Shown one piece after another: positions 50,238 to 58,827 of a stretch of 64,000 bases of DNA (the stretch's first letter is position 1; every line of letters begins with the position of its first letter). The stretch lies in assembly GCF_030209355.1 (NCBI RefSeq), contig NZ_JARVSF010000023.1, positions 62,001 through 126,000 on the forward strand, given 5' to 3'. A model generated the notes under the pieces. It ran no database searches. It was given only the letters and a program-made list of their open reading frames with translations, and was not told the DNA's origin. Origin of the DNA: Pseudarthrobacter sp. fls2-241-R2A-127 (lineage in GTDB: Bacteria > Actinomycetota > Actinomycetes > Actinomycetales > Micrococcaceae). A program made the position numbers and the translations under genes.

Positions 50238-52457
50238 ATGTCCAAGATTATCTACACCCACACCGACGAAGCGCCGATGCTGGCTACCTATTCGTTCCTG
50301 CCCATCATCGAGGCCTTCGCTTCGACTGCAGGTGTGGAGGTGGAGACCCGCGACATTTCGCTCGCCGGCCGCATCATTGCCGTGTTCGGTGACTACCTCA
50401 CCCCGGAGCAGCAGATCGGCGACGCCCTTGCTGAACTCGGTGAGCTGGCAAAGACGCCGGAAGCCAACATCATCAAGCTGCCCAACATCAGCGCCTCCAT
50501 CCCGCAGCTGAAGGCGGCCATCGCCGAACTGCAGGGCCAGGGCTACGCCCTGCCGGACTACCCGGACAACCCCACCTCGGATGAAGAGACCGCCATCCGC
50601 TCGCGCTACGACAAGATCAAGGGTTCCGCCGTGAACCCGGTCCTGCGCGAAGGCAACTCGGACCGCCGCGCGCCGCTGTCCGTGAAGAACTACGCCCGCC
50701 AGAACCCGCACTCCATGGGCGCCTGGACCGCGGAATCCAAGACCAACGTGGCCACCATGGACCAGGACGACTTCCGTTCCAACGAGAAGTCCGTGATCAT
50801 CGAGGCCGACGGCACCATTGCCATCCAGCTGGTCCGCGAGGACGGCTCGGTCAAGGTCCTGAAGAAGGCCTTCCCCGTCCTGGCCGGCGAGGTCATCGAC
50901 GGCACCGTGATGCGCGCCGCCGCCCTGGACGAGTTCCTGAAGGCCCAGGTGGCCCGCGCCAAGGAAGAAGGCGTGCTGTTCTCCGCGCACCTGAAGGCCA
51001 CCATGATGAAGGTCTCGGACCCGATCATCTTCGGCCACGTGGTGAAGGCTTACTTCTCCGAGCTCTTCGAGACCTACGGCAAGCAGCTCAGCGCCGCCGG
51101 CATCAGCCCCAACAACGGCCTGGCCGCCATCCTGAGCAGCCTCGAGGACCTGCCGGCGGACGTCCGCGACGGCGTCCAGAACCTGATCAAGAAGGGCCTG
51201 GAAGACGGCCCGGCGCTGGCAATGGTTGACTCGGACAAGGGGATCACCAGCCTGAACGTTCCTTCCGACATTATTGTCGACGCCTCCATGCCCGCCATGA
51301 TCCGCACCTCCGGCCACATGTGGGGCCCGGACGGCAAGGAAGCCGACACCCTGGCGGTCCTGCCGGACAGCTCCTACGCCGGCATCTACCAGGTGGTCAT
51401 CGATGACTGCCGCGCCAACGGCGCCTTCGACCCCACCACCATGGGCACGGTCCCGAACGTGGGCCTGATGGCCCAGGCAGCCGAAGAGTACGGCAGCCAC
51501 GACAAGACGTTCGAAATCCAGGAAGCCGGCAAGGTGCAGGTTGTTGACGGCAACGGCAACGTCCTGATCGAACACGACGTCGTCCCCGGTGATATCTGGC
51601 GCGCCTGCCAGACCAAGGACGCCCCCATCCGCGACTGGGTCAAGCTGGCCGTCACCCGCGCCCGCGCCTCGCAGACCCCCGCCGTGTTCTGGCTGGATGA
51701 GGAGCGCGCGCACGACGCCAACCTGATCGCCAAGGTCAACGAATACCTGAAGGACCACGACACCGAGGGCCTGGACCTCCAGATCATGTCCCCGGTCAAG
51801 GCCACCGCCTTCACCCTGGAGCGCATCCGCAAGGGCGAGGACACCATCTCCGTCACCGGCAACGTGCTCCGTGACTACCTCACGGACCTGTTCCCCATCC
51901 TGGAACTGGGCACCAGCGCCAAGATGCTCTCGGTTGTGCCGCTGATGAACGGCGGCGGACTCTTCGAGACCGGCGCCGGCGGATCTGCCCCCAAGCACGT
52001 CCAGCAGCTGCTTAAGGAAAACCACCTGCGCTGGGACAGCCTGGGTGAGTTCCTGGCTCTGGCCGTGAGCTTTGAACACCTGGCCACCACCACCGGCAAC
52101 ACGCGCGCACAGGTCCTGGCCGACACGCTGGACCGCGCCACCGGCACGTTCCTGCTGGAGAACAAGTCGCCCAGCCGCCGCGCCGGCGAGCTCGACAACC
52201 GTGGCAGCCACTACTTCCTGGCCCGCTACTGGGCTGAGGAGCTGGCCAAGCAGACGTCCGACGCCGACCTTGCCGCCGCGTTCAGCTCGGTCGCCAATGA
52301 GCTGTCCGCCAAGGAAGAAACGATCGTTGGCGAGCTGGCTGAGGTCCAGGGCTCACCCGTGGACATCGGGGGCTACTACCGCCCGGACGACGCCAAGGCT
52401 TCCGCCGTGATGCGTCCGTCCGCCACGCTTAACAAGGTCATCGCCAGCCTGGCCTAG
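50238..52457 (+). CDS. icd: Isocitrate dehydrogenase (NADP+), monomeric type
   Basis: The 739-residue protein (about 80 kDa) matches the monomeric IDH family throughout, starting SKIIYTHTDEAPMLATYSFL. It has the substrate-binding motifs NPVLREGNSDRRAP and SVKNYARQNPHSMG, the cofactor region KATMMKVSDPIIFGH, and HLKA. It converts isocitrate to 2-oxoglutarate with NADP+ in the TCA cycle. This single-subunit form, unrelated in length to the dimeric enzyme, is usual in Micrococcaceae and corynebacteria. The start is ATG 50238 with GGGAG upstream. It is monocistronic with a strong terminator. Confidence 0.97.
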   Translation: MSKIIYTHTDEAPMLATYSFLPIIEAFASTAGVEVETRDISLAGRIIAVFGDYLTPEQQIGDALAELGELAKTPEANIIKLPNISASIPQLKAAIAELQGQGYALPDYPDNPTSDEETAIRSRYDKIKGSAVNPVLREGNSDRRAPLSVKNYARQNPHSMGAWTAESKTNVATMDQDDFRSNEKSVIIEADGTIAIQLVREDGSVKVLKKAFPVLAGEVIDGTVMRAAALDEFLKAQVARAKEEGVLFSAHLKATMMKVSDPIIFGHVVKAYFSELFETYGKQLSAAGISPNNGLAAILSSLEDLPADVRDGVQNLIKKGLEDGPALAMVDSDKGITSLNVPSDIIVDASMPAMIRTSGHMWGPDGKEADTLAVLPDSSYAGIYQVVIDDCRANGAFDPTTMGTVPNVGLMAQAAEEYGSHDKTFEIQEAGKVQVVDGNGNVLIEHDVVPGDIWRACQTKDAPIRDWVKLAVTRARASQTPAVFWLDEERAHDANLIAKVNEYLKDHDTEGLDLQIMSPVKATAFTLERIRKGEDTISVTGNVLRDYLTDLFPILELGTSAKMLSVVPLMNGGGLFETGAGGSAPKHVQQLLKENHLRWDSLGEFLALAVSFEHLATTTGNTRAQVLADTLDRATGTFLLENKSPSRRAGELDNRGSHYFLARYWAEELAKQTSDADLAAAFSSVANELSAKEETIVGELAEVQGSPVDIGGYYRPDDAKASAVMRPSATLNKVIASLA

Positions 52458-52483
52458 CCCGGCCGCTGCAACGGCAGCAACAC

Positions 52484-52525
52484 AAGAGGCGGTGTTCCGG
52501 ATGATTCCGGAGCACCGCCTCTTTT
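52484..52525. terminator. Intrinsic terminator of icd, shared with the convergent lipoprotein gene
   Basis: An 18-bp stem (52484-52501 with 52506-52523, one G-U pair) with a TGAT loop and TTTT at the 3' end lies 27 bp after the icd stop. AA at the left end gives a weaker T-run on the minus strand. Confidence 0.9.
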
Positions 52526-52547
52526 GCGTGCCAGTGCCGTCGACTGG

Positions 52548-53039
52548 CTAGTTCTTGCCTTTCCCCTTGTCGCCGCCGCTGTTCTTCGCACCGCCGCCCG
52601 CGCTGCCCTGGACAGGAGCTGGTTGGGCGGCGGGTGCATCCGCAGTGGGGGACGCGTTCTGGGCCGCTTGTTGCGCTGCGATCCTCGCGTCCTCGGCGGC
52701 TTTCGCGGCAGCTTGCCGGGCGGCCACGGCATCGTTGAGGTCTGCCCTGACTGCGCTGGCCACGGTGGTGATGCTGCGGCTCCGTTCCGGAGAAACCTGG
52801 CCCTTCGTGGTGGCAGCGGAGAGGTCTGATTCGAGCCCGTCCAGCGCCTTGAGGGCCGAGGCAGGATCGTCCTGCGAGGCGGCCTGGGTAATTTCCAGTA
52901 CCCGGGCCTGGAGCTGTGTGGCGGCTTCCCGTTGCAAGCCGGTCGCGGGGGAGGCACACCCACCCAGGAGCCCTGCGGCCAGCAGCGCCGCCGAACCCGC
53001 CACAGCCAACCGCAGCATGGTGGTCACGCTGAACGTCAC
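52548..53039 (-). CDS. Secreted lipoprotein of unknown function
   Basis: The 163-residue protein has a lipoprotein signal with lipobox LLGGC, so Cys28 is probably lipidated. A helical, Ala/Gln-rich middle (about 35-125) with heptad-like spacing suggests a coiled coil. A Pro/Ala and Gly/Lys-rich tail (GGAKNSGGDKGKGKN) is probably disordered. The GTG start overlaps the stop of the Ser/Thr kinase gene by 4 bp (GTGA), so it is translated with the kinase. It may be an outside partner or ligand sensor linked to the kinase. No family is recognised. Confidence 0.82.
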   Translation of the reverse strand: MTFSVTTMLRLAVAGSAALLAAGLLGGCASPATGLQREAATQLQARVLEITQAASQDDPASALKALDGLESDLSAATTKGQVSPERSRSITTVASAVRADLNDAVAARQAAAKAAEDARIAAQQAAQNASPTADAPAAQPAPVQGSAGGGAKNSGGDKGKGKN

Positions 53040-54265
53040 GGAGCTACGCTCCGCTGCAGTTCCTTGAGATGGTCGCCCAGGGTGCCCGTGACGGTGGGAT
53101 AAGGGACGACGTCGGCGGGCCGGGCGGACACGCTGATCATCACGGCAGCTGCGATGGCGGCGACCACCAGGATGCCGAGGACCACGGCCAGCCAGATCCG
53201 GTTGCTCCGGACAAACCGGCGCATCCGGGAGTTCTTCTTTTCCGCCGGGCGTCGCACAACCCCCGGTGCCGGCGAGTCGCGATCGGCGGTTCCTGCAGGA
53301 GCAGACGCTTCGCGCAACTCATCCACCGATTCTTCGGCAGTGATGGTCGGCGGGTGGAAGGGCATGGCGGGCAGCACTCGGGTGGTCTCCGCCGCCAGCT
53401 CCCCGGGGGTGGAAGCCGGTGATACCAGGGCATGGCGCAGCGAGGTTTCGATATCGGCGGCGGTCGGCCGTTCGAGCGGTTCGATGGACGTCATGGAGCG
53501 GATAAGGTCCGCCCATTCGGAGGGGACGTCGTCGGGAATTTCCGGGGCGCGGTGGAGCCGGGCAACAGCAGATTCCACCGCACTGCCTGGATACTCCACG
53601 GTGCCTTTGATGCACTCGAGCAGCACCAGCCCCAGTGAATAAATGTCGGTTGCCGAGGACAGGGGCTTGCCGAGCGCCTGCTCGGGGCTGAGGTAAGCGG
53701 CAGTGCCCACCATGGTCCCGGTTGCGGTCAGCCTGGTGGAGTCCACGATCCTGGCGATGCCGAAGTCCGTGAGCTTGGGGCGCAGGGGCTCGCCGGGACG
53801 GATCTGGACCAGCAGGATGTTGCCGGGTTTGATGTCGCGGTGGATGATGCCCAGGCCGTGCACGTAGGCCAGGGAATCGGCGATGCCTGCGCCGATGACG
53901 GACAGCTCTTCCAAGGGCACCCGGCTGTGCCGGATGCGGCTGCGGAGGTCCTGGCCGTCGACGAGCTCCATGGTCAGGAAGGGCCTGGGCTCGTCCGGAA
54001 TCCGGTCATCAATCCCGGCGTCGAAGAGCGTGACCAGGCCCGGGTGGTTGAGCGTGGCCAAGAGTTGGATCTCGGCTTCCTGGCGCTTGAGCTCGTCAGC
54101 GTCCGGGGCCTGCGGGGCGAAGAGTTTCAAGGCGACGTCACGGCCGAGGTTTTCGTCGCGGGCGCAGTAGACCGACGACATTCCGCCGCGGCCTATTACC
54201 TCGCTCAAACGGTAACGCCCGCCGACCACTTCGTTCTTGATGGAGCTAGGCGATTCCGCCACCAT
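53036..54265 (-). CDS. Membrane-anchored Ser/Thr protein kinase, PknB type
   Basis: In this 409-residue protein the kinase domain (about 15-280) has the Gly loop IGRGGMSSVYCA, Lys47 in VALKLF, the catalytic loop HRDIKPGN (Asp144), DFG (Asp167) and GTAAYLSPEQA. A juxtamembrane stretch (about 285-360) is rich in Pro, Ser and Thr and may be autophosphorylated. One membrane helix (about 363-385) and an extracellular tail of only about 24 residues follow, without PASTA repeats. Sensing may depend on the co-translated lipoprotein. Start ATG 54265. It is a Hanks-type kinase distinct from the cell-wall PknB with PASTA domains. Confidence 0.92.
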   Translation of the reverse strand: MVAESPSSIKNEVVGGRYRLSEVIGRGGMSSVYCARDENLGRDVALKLFAPQAPDADELKRQEAEIQLLATLNHPGLVTLFDAGIDDRIPDEPRPFLTMELVDGQDLRSRIRHSRVPLEELSVIGAGIADSLAYVHGLGIIHRDIKPGNILLVQIRPGEPLRPKLTDFGIARIVDSTRLTATGTMVGTAAYLSPEQALGKPLSSATDIYSLGLVLLECIKGTVEYPGSAVESAVARLHRAPEIPDDVPSEWADLIRSMTSIEPLERPTAADIETSLRHALVSPASTPGELAAETTRVLPAMPFHPPTITAEESVDELREASAPAGTADRDSPAPGVVRRPAEKKNSRMRRFVRSNRIWLAVVLGILVVAAIAAAVMISVSARPADVVPYPTVTGTLGDHLKELQRSVAP

Positions 54266-54485
54266 GACCGTTCCTCCCGGTGCGCTGCGGCACTGTCGTA
54301 CCCCAAATTATACGAGGGGGGCAGTGAAACCCCAGATCGGCCTTGGCTGTGGCGGCGCGGCATGCCAACGGCCCGGCGGCTGGTTGCAGCATTACCGCCG
54401 GACCATTGGCTACAAGGACATGTGTGCTGATGACATGTTTTGTGTTGTGCTCAGGTTGTTCCGGGTGGATGGCCTCCTCTCACCG
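54266..54485. other. Upstream region of the kinase gene
   Basis: I see no gene in this stretch. It holds the promoter region of the kinase-lipoprotein operon. The terminator-like hairpin of the LAKTG gene follows at 54486. Confidence 0.35.
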
Positions 54486-54524
54486 GCCCGCACGGGCAGC
54501 AGCCTCAGGCGCCTGCGTGCGGGC
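54486..54524. terminator. Hairpin downstream of the LAKTG surface-protein gene
   Basis: A 9-bp GC stem (54486-54494 with 54516-54524) with a 21-nt loop lies 27 bp 3' of the stop on the minus strand. No T-run is present. Confidence 0.45.
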
Positions 54525-54551
54525 GTTACTTATCCTGCTGAGACGGTGGCC

Positions 54552-55763
54552 TTAGGAGACCTTGCGCTTGCGGAGCGCCAGGAATCCTGCCACCACGAGC
54601 AACAGGGCCACGGGCGCCAGCGATCCATCCCAGCCGGTCTTGGCGAGGCTGTTGGCGGCTGTCCCGGCGTTGGCGAGGGCAGAACTGCCCCTGGCCATGT
54701 TGCCGAGCGGAGCTGCGACAGGTGCGATGGCTCCGCTGACGGCCCTGGAGCCTGCGGAAGCTGCCGGAACGTTGTCCGTGCCAGCGCTGTTGGTTCCGGG
54801 ATCAATGATGCCTGCATCGCCGACGGCGGGATCACTTGCGCCGGGCGTACTGGTTCCGGGGTCGACGGTGCCGGCGTCTCCGGCGGTGCCGTCTGCCGGC
54901 CCATTGGTGCCTGCGGTGTTGTCAACGCCGAGTCCGATGCCGACATCAACGGCTGCGGCAGCGCCGGCGTCAGGACCGTCGCTGCCGGCCGCTCCGGTGC
55001 CAAGGCCGGTGCCCAGGTCAACGCTGGCGTCGACTGCACCTGCCGTGCCGGGGCTGTTGGCGGTGCCATTGCCGAGGCTGACGTCTGCGGCCACCGCCAC
55101 ATCGGTGGTTCCGGGGTCGGTGGCGGCGCCCAGGGCTACGGCGCCGTCCACGGTGTTCCCCATGGAGCTGGTGCCCAGGCCGAGGCTGACGTCTGCGGCC
55201 GCCGCCAGGCCGCTGGTGCCGCTGGTTCCGGGATCGGTGGTGCTGACACCCCCCAGCCGCAGTTCTACTGCGGTGGCACCGGTGAGGTCGGCGGCGGTGC
55301 CTTCCGTGGTGCCGGTTCCGAATCCGGAATTGACGTCCACTGCCGCTGCCAAGTCGGTGGTGCTGGTGGTTCCGGCGGCTCCGGGGTCAGTGCCGGTTCG
55401 GAGTTCCACGGTTGCATTCACGGTGGTGCCGGGTCCTGCCCCGGGTGCGGTGGTGTCCAGCCCGGCGTCGGCACTCATGGCGAGGTCCGCCGTCGTGTGG
55501 TCCGTGGCACGGGTGCTGGTTGCGGTGGTTCCGAGGCCGAGGTTGGCGTCCACGGCGGCGGCGACGCCCGTTGAACCGGACGGCGTTGGGTCACCCAGCA
55601 GGCCCAACGACGTCGAATCGGCGGGCGCCGCCGAGATGAGGGCGGACGCGGAGAGGTCAGTCCCGCTGGTTGTGTCCGCTGCGTTTGCTGCGGTGCAGCC
55701 GAAGGCCAGGAGGCCGCCGGCAAAGAGGGTGCCAAGCAGCCCCCTGCGAAGGTTGGTACTCAT
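54552..55763 (-). CDS. Repeat-rich surface protein with LAKTG sorting signal
   Basis: The 403-residue protein has a Sec signal peptide (about 1-28, ANA). The C-terminus has LAKTG at 373-377, a hydrophobic helix (PVALLLVVAGFLAL) and RKRK. This is a sortase signal of the LAxTG (class E) type common in high-GC actinobacteria, so it is probably linked to the cell wall. Between them lie about nine imperfect repeats with the core VDVxLGLGT and intervening T/G/D-rich linkers, with no Cys. The repeats suggest a stacked beta structure. No sortase gene is in the window. It is encoded with a second secreted protein 88 bp upstream. The function is unknown. Confidence 0.83.
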   Translation of the reverse strand: MSTNLRRGLLGTLFAGGLLAFGCTAANAADTTSGTDLSASALISAAPADSTSLGLLGDPTPSGSTGVAAAVDANLGLGTTATSTRATDHTTADLAMSADAGLDTTAPGAGPGTTVNATVELRTGTDPGAAGTTSTTDLAAAVDVNSGFGTGTTEGTAADLTGATAVELRLGGVSTTDPGTSGTSGLAAAADVSLGLGTSSMGNTVDGAVALGAATDPGTTDVAVAADVSLGNGTANSPGTAGAVDASVDLGTGLGTGAAGSDGPDAGAAAAVDVGIGLGVDNTAGTNGPADGTAGDAGTVDPGTSTPGASDPAVGDAGIIDPGTNSAGTDNVPAASAGSRAVSGAIAPVAAPLGNMARGSSALANAGTAANSLAKTGWDGSLAPVALLLVVAGFLALRKRKVS

Positions 55764-55851
55764 GGTGATTGCTCCTGAAATGTTGAGGGTCGGGCGCGTT
55801 GTCCGCTGCCCGTCATGCCACGTGCTGCCCTGAATGGGCAGGCGGCCTCAA

Positions 55852-56817
55852 CTAGTCAGGTGAAGAACCGGGGTCGAACGACACCGGGGCAGGGATGTGC
55901 CCGGAAGCCTCGCCGGCCAGCAGTGCGCCGGGGAGTTCGAAAACAACGTTGAAACCGCTAACCCACGCGGCGGCCCCGGACGGACCGCCGGATGATCCGC
56001 CGCTGCCAGTACCGGATGCCGGGGCAGCAGGGACCTGGCCAGGCAGCTGCGCCGGGTCTCCCGCAGGCTGCCCGAAACCGGGATCAGTGCTGGCGGACTG
56101 CGCCTCCTCCGGCCCCAATGTGTCCGCTATGGCGCCAGCACCTGCCGGCTGCAACCGCACATCATTGCCGATCCCAACTTCGGCCGGCACGGCCGCTGAA
56201 GTCAGGGCCGGGTCCGACGCTGCTTCGAGGGCGGACACGGGTGCTTTGACTGGCGCAGGCCGGGTCACCTCGGGATCCCCGCTGCCCAGGGCAGGAAGAG
56301 CTGCCGGCGGGGCGTCCGCGGTCAGGGCAGGAAGGTCCACGGGGGTGGCGCCGGTCAGGACATTGGAAACGGGCTGGAGCACGGGGTCGAGTACGGGAAC
56401 GGCCTCGGCTGCGGGCGCCGCTACAACCTGCACCACCCCGGCGGTTACGGCGTCGGCAACGTCAGCAACCGGAGCAGAAATTGAGGACACAGTTCCAGGC
56501 GGGACAACCTGCTCCAGCACGGGAACGCCCGAGGTTGCGGCGTCCGCCAGTCCGGAAAGCCGGGATGCGACGGGCTGCGCCAGTCCCGGTACAGGATCCA
56601 CTGCCGCTGGAGGGCTTGCAGGAGGCGGCGAGACCGACTCCGCGAGGTTATGGGGCAGGGACAGAACCGTGCCGGGGGCACTGGGAGTCAGGGACTGGGA
56701 ATCCGGTCCGGCGTCGGCGGATGCTGCCGTGGAGGAAAGGGCCAGCCACATGGCCGCGGCCGCCCCGGCGAGGAGCGCAGGACGCAGGGCACACCACGGC
56801 GAAGTCCTTCGAGCCAT
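55852..56817 (-). CDS. Secreted Ala/Pro/Val-rich protein of unknown function
   Basis: The protein has about 321 residues. A Sec signal peptide (about 1-35, ASA) is followed by low-complexity Ala/Pro/Val sequence with short PVxxVLxxV-like repeats (VPVLEQVVPPG, VPVLDPVLQPV). A Gly/Ser-rich hinge (about 270-285) and a final hydrophobic-amphipathic stretch follow. No anchor is seen. ATG 56817 is chosen with GGGTGG 6 bases upstream; GTG 56826 is also possible. It lies just upstream of the LAKTG gene and is probably co-transcribed, so the two may form a surface layer or matrix. No family is recognised. Confidence 0.72.
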   Translation of the reverse strand: MARRTSPWCALRPALLAGAAAAMWLALSSTAASADAGPDSQSLTPSAPGTVLSLPHNLAESVSPPPASPPAAVDPVPGLAQPVASRLSGLADAATSGVPVLEQVVPPGTVSSISAPVADVADAVTAGVVQVVAAPAAEAVPVLDPVLQPVSNVLTGATPVDLPALTADAPPAALPALGSGDPEVTRPAPVKAPVSALEAASDPALTSAAVPAEVGIGNDVRLQPAGAGAIADTLGPEEAQSASTDPGFGQPAGDPAQLPGQVPAAPASGTGSGGSSGGPSGAAAWVSGFNVVFELPGALLAGEASGHIPAPVSFDPGSSPD

Positions 56818-56928
56818 GCGTACCACCCCCCAGTGACCGGCGCAATCGATGCTGCCTACAGGGTAGGACTAGGCATTCGGGGAAGTCTAGGGGGTGGCAC
56901 AAACAAATCGTGGAAATCCGTCCCGGCC

Positions 56929-57999
56929 CTAGCGGTTGTCGTTCGGATAGGTGACGCCCAACTGTGCGCGAACGCCGTCGAAGAGCCGCATCGTGTTAAG
57001 TGAATCCTCCAGCGGCATCACCGGACTCTCGGTGAGCCCCTGTTGGACGCACCGCATCACTTCGCGCAGTTCGTAGGTGTAGCCCTTTCCAACGACGTCG
57101 AACGTTTCCGTCCGGCGGTTCTCCCACCCATTGGCGATGATGAGTTCACGCGGACTGTTGATCGAGCCAACGCTCTGCAGGAAACCCAAGCTTCCGGCGA
57201 CGGTGGCGGTCCGGGGACCATGCGCCAGCAGCGACGAGGTGAGCTGGACCTGGGCCGCGTGGCTGTAGCCGAGCGTCATCGCGTTCTGGGCGTCCACGCC
57301 GTCGTCGTTCACGAATCCGGTGGCGCTCACGGTCTGCGGAAAGCCGAGGGTGCCAAGTGCCCAGAGGAGCGGATACACGGACAGGTCCAGCAGCGCACCG
57401 CCGCCGTCTTCGCGCGCCCACAGCCTGGCAGTGGGGGAGAAGGGGGCAGGAAAGCCGAGGTCGGCGCTGATCCAGTGGATGTCGCCCAGTTCACCCGACG
57501 CGGCAATTTCGAAGGCCCGCTGCATTGACGGCAGGAACCGGCTCCAGACGGCCTCCATCAGGAAGAGCTTGCGGCTGCGGGCAACCTCGATGAGTTCGGC
57601 CGCTTCCCGGGCGTTGATGGTGAACGCCTTTTCGCAAAGCACGTGCTTGCCCGCGTTGAGCGCGGCGAGGACAATTTCGTGGTGCTGGGCGTGCGGTGTG
57701 GCGACGTAAACAACGTCCACGGCGTCATCGGCGAGGAGCCGCTGGTAGCCGGGAACACCGTCGTCGTCCCCATAGGCCTTCTCAAAATCGTAGGCCACGG
57801 CGAAGGCGTCCGCCGAGTCCTGTGCCCGGGAACTGACCGCGTACAGCCGGGCGTCCTGGAGCAACGCCAGGTCCTGCGAGACGGCGCGGGCGATGCTGCC
57901 CGTTGCGATGATTCCCCAACGCAGGGGCGCTCCGGTGGCGGAACGGGGGTCCTGGTCAGGCTGGCCGGTCAGCCAAGGGGTGGCGATGGGAGCAGTCAT
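56929..57999 (-). CDS. Gfo/Idh/MocA-family oxidoreductase
   Basis: In this 356-residue protein the N-terminal Rossmann domain (about 25-150) has WGIIATGSIARAVSQDL, VVYVATPHAQHHEI and the family's HVLCEKAFTINAREAAEL with the catalytic Lys. The C-terminal alpha/beta domain (about 150-350) has MEAVWSRFLPSMQ and GGGALLDLSVYPL. These are NAD(P)-dependent sugar or polyol dehydrogenases; this branch resembles trans-1,2-dihydrobenzenediol/D-xylose dehydrogenases. The substrate is unknown. ATG 57999 with AGGAT upstream is preferred over upstream frames. It is monocistronic, and a hairpin lies upstream at 58070. Confidence 0.87.
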   Translation of the reverse strand: MTAPIATPWLTGQPDQDPRSATGAPLRWGIIATGSIARAVSQDLALLQDARLYAVSSRAQDSADAFAVAYDFEKAYGDDDGVPGYQRLLADDAVDVVYVATPHAQHHEIVLAALNAGKHVLCEKAFTINAREAAELIEVARSRKLFLMEAVWSRFLPSMQRAFEIAASGELGDIHWISADLGFPAPFSPTARLWAREDGGGALLDLSVYPLLWALGTLGFPQTVSATGFVNDDGVDAQNAMTLGYSHAAQVQLTSSLLAHGPRTATVAGSLGFLQSVGSINSPRELIIANGWENRRTETFDVVGKGYTYELREVMRCVQQGLTESPVMPLEDSLNTMRLFDGVRAQLGVTYPNDNR

Positions 58000-58069
58000 A
58001 GCTGCCATCCTGTCACAGCGCTGCGCGGGTGGGGACTGCGTCGCCACGAAAAGGACAGGAACGGACACA

Positions 58070-58110
58070 GGGGCTCAAGGCCAAGGCGTGTTGCCCCCGC
58101 CTTGAGCCCC
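58070..58110. terminator. Hairpin after the MacB-type ABC genes
   Basis: A perfect 12-bp stem (58070-58081 with 58099-58110) with a 17-nt loop lies just 3' of the ABC ATPase stop (58118) on the minus strand. There is no T-run. Confidence 0.65.
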
Positions 58111-58117
58111 GGATGCC

Positions 58118-58825
58118 TCAGGCAGAGGCGGCGACGGCGGCCCGGCCGCGGACGGGTTCCTCCGTCAGTTTGCCCTGCTGCAGGCGGAAACGGCGGTCCG
58201 TCTTGTTGGCCAGGGCGCGGTCGTGCGTCACCACCAGGATCGTGGTGTTGTGGTCCCGGCTGAGCGAACTGAGGAGTTCGATGATGTGGTCGCCGGTTTG
58301 CTCGTCCAGGTTCCCGGTGGGCTCATCGGCCAGGATGAGCTTGGGTTCGTTGGCCAGCGCCCGGGCAATGGCCACACGCTGCTGCTCGCCGCCGGACAGC
58401 CTGTTGATGCGCCGCTCATGCTTGGAAGGGTCCAGCTGGACCTGCTCCAGCAATTCCCTGGCCCGCTGCAGCCGGGCTGCCTTGCGTACGCCGGCGAATT
58501 CCAGGGGCAGCATGACGTTGTCCACGGCTGAGAGATTGGGGATCAGGTTGAACTGCTGGAAGACGAAACCAATGTCGCGCCGGCGGTACTCGGTCAGCTT
58601 GGCGTCGGGCATGCTGGCGAGGCTGACCCCGTTGACCACCACGTCTCCGCTGGTGGGCTTGTCCAGGGCGCCCAGGAGGGACAGCAGCGTGCTCTTGCCG
58701 CTGCCGCTCTTGCCCACGATCGAGGCGAGGGTGCCTTGCTCCAGGGCGAAGCTGACGTCGTTGACCGGTTTGATGGTGCGGTCACCGGAGTTGAAAGTGC
58801 GGACCAGGTTCTTGACTTCAATCAT
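58118..58825 (-). CDS. ABC transporter ATP-binding protein, MacB/LolD type
   Basis: The 235-residue protein has Walker A GKSGSGKST, Q-loop VFQQFNLIP, signature LSGGEQQRVAIARAL, Walker B LILADEPTG and the H-loop VVTHD. It matches the MacB/LolD group, which works mechanotransmissively with FtsX-like permeases to export peptides, antibiotics or lipoproteins. ATG 58825 follows the permease stop by 2 bp. It forms a two-gene unit with the permease. The substrate is unknown, and no membrane fusion protein gene is adjacent. Confidence 0.93.
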   Translation of the reverse strand: MIEVKNLVRTFNSGDRTIKPVNDVSFALEQGTLASIVGKSGSGKSTLLSLLGALDKPTSGDVVVNGVSLASMPDAKLTEYRRRDIGFVFQQFNLIPNLSAVDNVMLPLEFAGVRKAARLQRARELLEQVQLDPSKHERRINRLSGGEQQRVAIARALANEPKLILADEPTGNLDEQTGDHIIELLSSLSRDHNTTILVVTHDRALANKTDRRFRLQQGKLTEEPVRGRAAVAASA

Positions 58826-58827
58826 GG

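Noticed and set aside
50220..52211. 663-codon open frame antisense to icd
   Set aside because: Its Gly/Val/His-rich composition is typical of the complement of a GC-rich gene, and icd on the other strand is certain.
54552..55833. Overlapping plus-strand frames with Ala/Pro/Val repeats across the LAKTG gene
   Set aside because: They mirror the repeats of the real minus-strand gene, which has both a signal peptide and a sorting signal.
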